From Dehalococcoidales bacterium (lineage in GTDB: Bacteria; Chloroflexota; Dehalococcoidia; Dehalococcoidales; RBG-16-60-22), in contig JAUWZF010000022.1 in assembly GCA_030615475.1 (NCBI GenBank), forward strand, positions 1-9,943: a stretch of 9,943 nucleotides of DNA. Reading direction: 5' to 3'. The notes under the pieces were generated by a model, which saw nothing but the letters and a program-made list of their open reading frames with translations, had not been told where the DNA came from and searched no databases. Made by a program: the position numbers and the translations under genes. Positions 7,737 through 9,943 of the stretch are shown here, piece after piece; position 1 is the stretch's first letter; each line of letters opens with the position of its first letter.

Positions 7737-8501
7737 TCAGGTGAGCATACCGTAATCGAGCGGGAAGATACCGGCCGTCTGATTGGCGGCGGCATCGGAC
7801 GCCAGGTAGAGAGCGATCGCCGCCACGTCGTCGGGCTCACCAAAGCGCCCGAGAGCGGTCTGGCTCAACATCCTGTCGTTAACCCCCGGCATCTGCAGGA
7901 ACGGGTCGGACAGGCGACTGTACACCCAGGCGGGAGCGATGGCGTTGACCCTGATGTTCCACTTGCCCCACTCCTTGGCCATGACACGGGTCATGTGCAT
8001 TATGGCGGCCTTGCTGATACAATAGGCGCCCAGCGATTCTTCCACCCTGACACCCATATAGGAAGTGATGTTGATAATACTGCCCCCGCCCTGCTCTTTC
8101 ATAATGGGAGCTATCTCCTTGGCCAGGAAGAACGGGCCCTTAACATTGACATTCATCACCGCGTCCCACTGCCATTCCTCCATCTCGGTGAGAGCCACCA
8201 TGAAGCTGGCGCCGGAGCTGTTCACCAGTATATCAATCCTGCCGAATTCCTTCATCACCTGCTCGACAAAAGGTTTGGTCTGGTCTAACTTGGCAATGTG
8301 CGAGGCAATCCCCAGGACTTTCCCGCCTGTATTCGATTTGATTTCCTCGGCAGCCTTGTCCAGGTTCTCCTGCTTCCGGCTGCTGATAACCACATCGGCC
8401 CCGGCCCCGGAAAACGTCTCGGCGATAGCTTTGCCGATATCTCCGGCGCCCCCGATGACGACAGCTACTTTACCTTTCAGAGAAAATTTAGAAACATCCA
8501 T
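7737..8501 (-). CDS. Short-chain dehydrogenase/reductase (FabG-like SDR, NADP-type signature)
   Basis: This is a second classical SDR oxidoreductase, 254 residues from the chosen start. The glycine motif is GGAGDIG (17-23), where the usual Thr before it is Ile. The NNAG motif appears as NSSG (94-97). The tetrad is Asn 119, Ser 147, Tyr 160 and Lys 164 (YCISK). Arg 42 after beta2 (ISSRK) points to NADP(H). The C-terminal GRFGEPDDVAAIALYLASDAA region is typical of 3-oxoacyl reductase-like SDRs, but the final V-D-G-G segment is altered to PLDYGM. The start at 8501 was chosen because AAAGGAG lies 6 nt upstream. A further in-frame ATG at 8534 would add 11 residues read from the neighbouring repeat and lacks support. 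It is followed after 36 bp by the other SDR gene, so the two are almost certainly co-transcribed. The substrate is unknown. Confidence 0.92.
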   Translation of the reverse strand: MDVSKFSLKGKVAVVIGGAGDIGKAIAETFSGAGADVVISSRKQENLDKAAEEIKSNTGGKVLGIASHIAKLDQTKPFVEQVMKEFGRIDILVNSSGASFMVALTEMEEWQWDAVMNVNVKGPFFLAKEIAPIMKEQGGGSIINITSYMGVRVEESLGAYCISKAAIMHMTRVMAKEWGKWNIRVNAIAPAWVYSRLSDPFLQMPGVNDRMLSQTALGRFGEPDDVAAIALYLASDAAANQTAGIFPLDYGMLT

Positions 8502-8507
8502 GCAATA

Positions 8508-8514
8508 CTCCTTT
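8508..8514 (-). promoter_or_regulatory. Shine-Dalgarno site deciding the start of the upstream SDR gene
   Basis: AAAGGAG, read on the minus strand, lies 6 nt before the ATG at 8501. It rules against the longer start at 8534, whose upstream bases are part of the palindromic repeat. Confidence 0.75.
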
Positions 8515-8527
8515 ATAATATTCTTAG

Positions 8528-8604
8528 TTGTCATTGCGAGGGCGCAGCCCGAAGCAATCCGTAATCAGCGGGGCAGATTGCTTCACTTACGCTCGCAATG
8601 ACAA
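8528..8604. repeat. 77-bp nested palindromic repeat (REP/MITE-like)
   Basis: The ends are a perfect 13-bp inverted repeat, TTGTCATTGCGAG (8528-8540) and its complement (8592-8604). Inside is a second perfect 9-bp pair, GAAGCAATC (8551-8559) and GATTGCTTC (8576-8584), around a 16-nt centre. The left joining segment can form a small extra hairpin, GGGC-GCA-GCCC (8540-8550). The whole would fold into a long interrupted stem-loop on either strand. The GTCATTGCGAG...GAAGCAATC pattern resembles dispersed repeats I recall from several bacterial genomes. It contains no coding capacity. It sits between the thiolase and SDR genes, starting 17 bp after the thiolase stop, and fills most of the 120-bp gap. 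Confidence 0.88.
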
Positions 8605-8621
8605 TAAAAAACTACCCCGTC

Positions 8622-9845
8622 TTATTCTACTTTGATAATGCAAGCGTTAGCCTGGGCCAGGCCGCCACAGAGAGAGCCCAGAGCGTAGCCGCCGCCCCGC
8701 CGCCGCAGCTCGTACATCAGGTTCATGACTATTCTGGCGCCGCTGGCGGTGTTGGGGTGCCCGATGGCGATGGCGCTGCCGTTGATGTTCATCTTTTTCT
8801 GCAATTCTTTATACTTGCTGTCATCATTATCGACAACGAGCTTCATGGATACCAGCGGCACGCAGGCAAAAGCTTCGTTAATCTCCATGACCGCCATATC
8901 GTCGAGGGTCATGTCGGCATTTTTAAGGATTTTCTGCATGGCGTAGCCGGGACCTTCCGGCATGCGGCTGGCATTGATAGCCACCGATACCGAAGCGACC
9001 ACCGTGGCGAGGACTTCCAGCCCGAGCTCCTCGGCCTTCTTGCGCGTCATGAGCAGGATAGCCGTGGCGCCGTCGTTCAGTCCGGGGGCGTTACCGGCAG
9101 TGATGGCGCGGGTGTTATAGACCGGTTTCAGTCGGGCCAGCCCCTCCATGTTAGAGCCGGGGCGGTACTGCTCGTCAATATCGAGTGTTTTAGGTTCGGC
9201 CTTGGGCTGCGGAATTTCCAGGGGCATGATCTCGTCCTTGAACTTGCCGGCATTCCAGGCGTTGCCGTAATTCGTGTGGCTGCGGACAGCCCACTCGTCC
9301 ATGTCCTCCCGGGTAAAGCCGTACTCATGAGCCACATCGTCGCTGTCAACGGACACCGGATTGAAGTCCTTGTAGCCCAGCGCCACCAGAGGGTCTTCCA
9401 TCGCGACGTCACCCAGTCGGTTACCGCCGAACCTGAGGCCTCTTACCACCAGCGGCGACTGCCCGAAGGAGGTGGCGCCGCCAGCGATGGCGACCTCTAT
9501 CTCTCCGGCTGCCATTTCCATGGCCGCCAGCTTGACGGCGTGCATGGCCGAGACACAGGCCATGTCAAAGGAGATGGATACCGTCTCGTGGGGAAGCCCG
9601 GCCCTGATGAGCGACTGCCGGGCGGCGACCGGCGTATACGGGTCGCGGCAGGCCGAGGTATCGCCGACTCCCCAGAATACTTCGTTCACCTTATCCGGGC
9701 TGAGATTCACCCTCTTGAGCACCTCCCGCATCGGGATAGCGCCCAGTTCGTAATAATCGAAGTCCCGCAGCGAGCCGCCGAATCTGCCGAACGGCGTTCT
9801 CACCGCACTTACAATTACAACATCATTAGCGTTTACCATTTTCAT
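8622..9845 (-). CDS. Thiolase family protein (acetyl-CoA acyltransferase-like)
   Basis: Thiolases cleave 3-oxoacyl-CoA with CoA to give acetyl-CoA and a shortened acyl-CoA, or run the reverse condensation. The 407-residue length is normal. The N-terminus NDVVIVSAVRTPFGRFGG is typical. The likely nucleophile is Cys 97 in DMACVSAMHAV; the usual surrounding pattern N-x-x-C-x-S-G is changed at the Asn (Asp) and the Gly (Ala). NDGATA (257-262), NEAFA (323-327), GHP with His 363, and Cys 393 in SLCGG supply the remaining active-site elements. The GHP loop is GHPNTASG rather than the common GHPxGASG. AGGAAAGGA just upstream could serve either the ATG at 9845 or that at 9839; the product differs by two residues. 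A 3-hydroxyacyl-CoA dehydrogenase gene ends 38 bp upstream, so the gene pair covers the last two beta-oxidation steps. Family membership is certain, direction and chain length are not. Confidence 0.93.
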   Translation of the reverse strand: MKMVNANDVVIVSAVRTPFGRFGGSLRDFDYYELGAIPMREVLKRVNLSPDKVNEVFWGVGDTSACRDPYTPVAARQSLIRAGLPHETVSISFDMACVSAMHAVKLAAMEMAAGEIEVAIAGGATSFGQSPLVVRGLRFGGNRLGDVAMEDPLVALGYKDFNPVSVDSDDVAHEYGFTREDMDEWAVRSHTNYGNAWNAGKFKDEIMPLEIPQPKAEPKTLDIDEQYRPGSNMEGLARLKPVYNTRAITAGNAPGLNDGATAILLMTRKKAEELGLEVLATVVASVSVAINASRMPEGPGYAMQKILKNADMTLDDMAVMEINEAFACVPLVSMKLVVDNDDSKYKELQKKMNINGSAIAIGHPNTASGARIVMNLMYELRRRGGGYALGSLCGGLAQANACIIKVE

Positions 9846-9854
9846 TCCTTTCCT
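9846..9854 (-). promoter_or_regulatory. Double Shine-Dalgarno site before the thiolase
   Basis: On the minus strand AGGAAAGGA offers two ribosome sites. AGGA (9851-9854) is 5 nt from the ATG at 9845, and AAGGA (9846-9850) is 6 nt from the ATG at 9839. The exact start therefore stays ambiguous by two codons. Confidence 0.6.
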
Positions 9855-9883
9855 GATTGTGTATATATAAACTACTTAACAGA

Positions 9884-9943
9884 CTATTTCTGCGCATAAT
9901 CGTAGAAACCGCGGCCGGCCTTGCGCCCGAGTTTGCCCTCTTG
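9884..9943 (-). CDS. 3-hydroxyacyl-CoA dehydrogenase, C-terminal 19 residues only
   Basis: Only the last 19 codons and the stop are inside the window; the gene continues beyond the right edge on the minus strand. The visible segment KLGRKAGRGFYDY is the signature that closes the C-terminal domain of 3-hydroxyacyl-CoA / 3-hydroxybutyryl-CoA dehydrogenases, where G-x-x-G-R-K-x-G-x-G-F-Y-x-Y is nearly invariant. These enzymes oxidise 3-hydroxyacyl-CoA with NAD+ to 3-oxoacyl-CoA, the substrate of the thiolase that follows 38 bp downstream. The spacing and order suggest one transcript. Which member of the family it is (single-domain HbdA/PaaH type or the end of a larger fusion) cannot be told from this fragment. 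Confidence 0.82.
   Translation of the reverse strand, partial: QEGKLGRKAGRGFYDYAQK

Noticed and set aside
7260..8288. Plus-strand open frame of 342 codons spanning both SDR genes
   Set aside because: It is antisense to two well-supported SDR genes, crosses their intergenic gap, and shows low-complexity composition without family motifs.
8499..8534. Longer start for the NADP-type SDR at the ATG at 8534
   Set aside because: The ATG lies within the terminal inverted repeat and lacks a Shine-Dalgarno site. The ATG at 8501 has AAAGGAG at 6 nt and gives a normal SDR N-terminus.
8605..8621. T run just after the thiolase stop (minus strand TTTTTT) as an intrinsic terminator
   Set aside because: No stable hairpin precedes it in the minus-strand direction. 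A possible pairing of CGGGGTAG with CTGCCCCG inside the repeat comes after the T run, so the order is wrong for a terminator.
9846..9883. AT-rich gap upstream of the thiolase as a separate promoter
   Set aside because: It has TATATA-like bases but no convincing -35 at proper spacing, and the 38-bp gap to the upstream gene fits simple co-transcription.
8598..9899. Plus-strand open frame of 433 codons, longer than the thiolase gene opposite it
   Set aside because: It is fully antisense to a clear thiolase with intact motifs, its translation is rich in His, Arg and Gly without any recognisable domain, and it has no credible ribosome site. It arises from GC-biased codon positions.

Overview
The window looks like part of a bacterial chromosome, moderately GC-rich, from an anaerobic or facultative organism. 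The nuoL-nuoM-nuoN order, the run of TTG starts, the HAE3-type RND permease, the fatty-acid-type dehydrogenase/thiolase cluster and a short GTCATTGCGAG-type palindromic repeat would all fit a Dehalococcoidia-like Chloroflexota genome. That assignment rests on gene content and recall only; no marker gene is present to confirm it.

Plus-strand block (1-6860): the 3' part of nuoL, then complete nuoM and nuoN, the three large antiporter-like proton-pumping membrane subunits of respiratory complex I. They are closely spaced (gaps of about 20 bp), each downstream gene has a good Shine-Dalgarno sequence, and all key charged residues of the pumping channels are present. After 91 bp comes a 726-residue RND/MMPL-type permease of the HAE3 kind. 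A near-consensus sigma70-type promoter (TTGTCA, 17 bp, TATAAT) lies in that gap, so the permease is probably transcribed on its own as well as by any read-through from nuoN. nuoM, nuoN and the permease all start with TTG.

Middle (6861-6962): a short intergenic region between convergent transcription units. It holds an imperfect inverted repeat that may be a two-way terminator.

Minus-strand block (9943 down to 6963): in transcription order, the last 19 codons of a 3-hydroxyacyl-CoA dehydrogenase, a thiolase, a 77-bp nested palindromic repeat, and two short-chain dehydrogenases/reductases (SDRs). Gaps are 36-38 bp except where the repeat sits (120 bp). Dehydrogenase plus thiolase are the last two steps of a beta-oxidation-type cycle. 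The SDRs carry opposite cofactor hints (Arg after beta2 in one, Asp in the other), so they may act on hydroxy/oxo intermediates with NADP(H) and NAD(H). NADH made by such a pathway would be a natural electron source for complex I next door, but this link is inference from adjacency.

Nothing here is clearly a new system. The points most worth a second look are the repeat inside the catabolic operon, the thiolase with non-canonical residues around its catalytic cysteine, the dedicated permease promoter behind nuoN, and the Asp/His asymmetry of the permease. No tRNA, rRNA, CRISPR array or transposase gene was seen.
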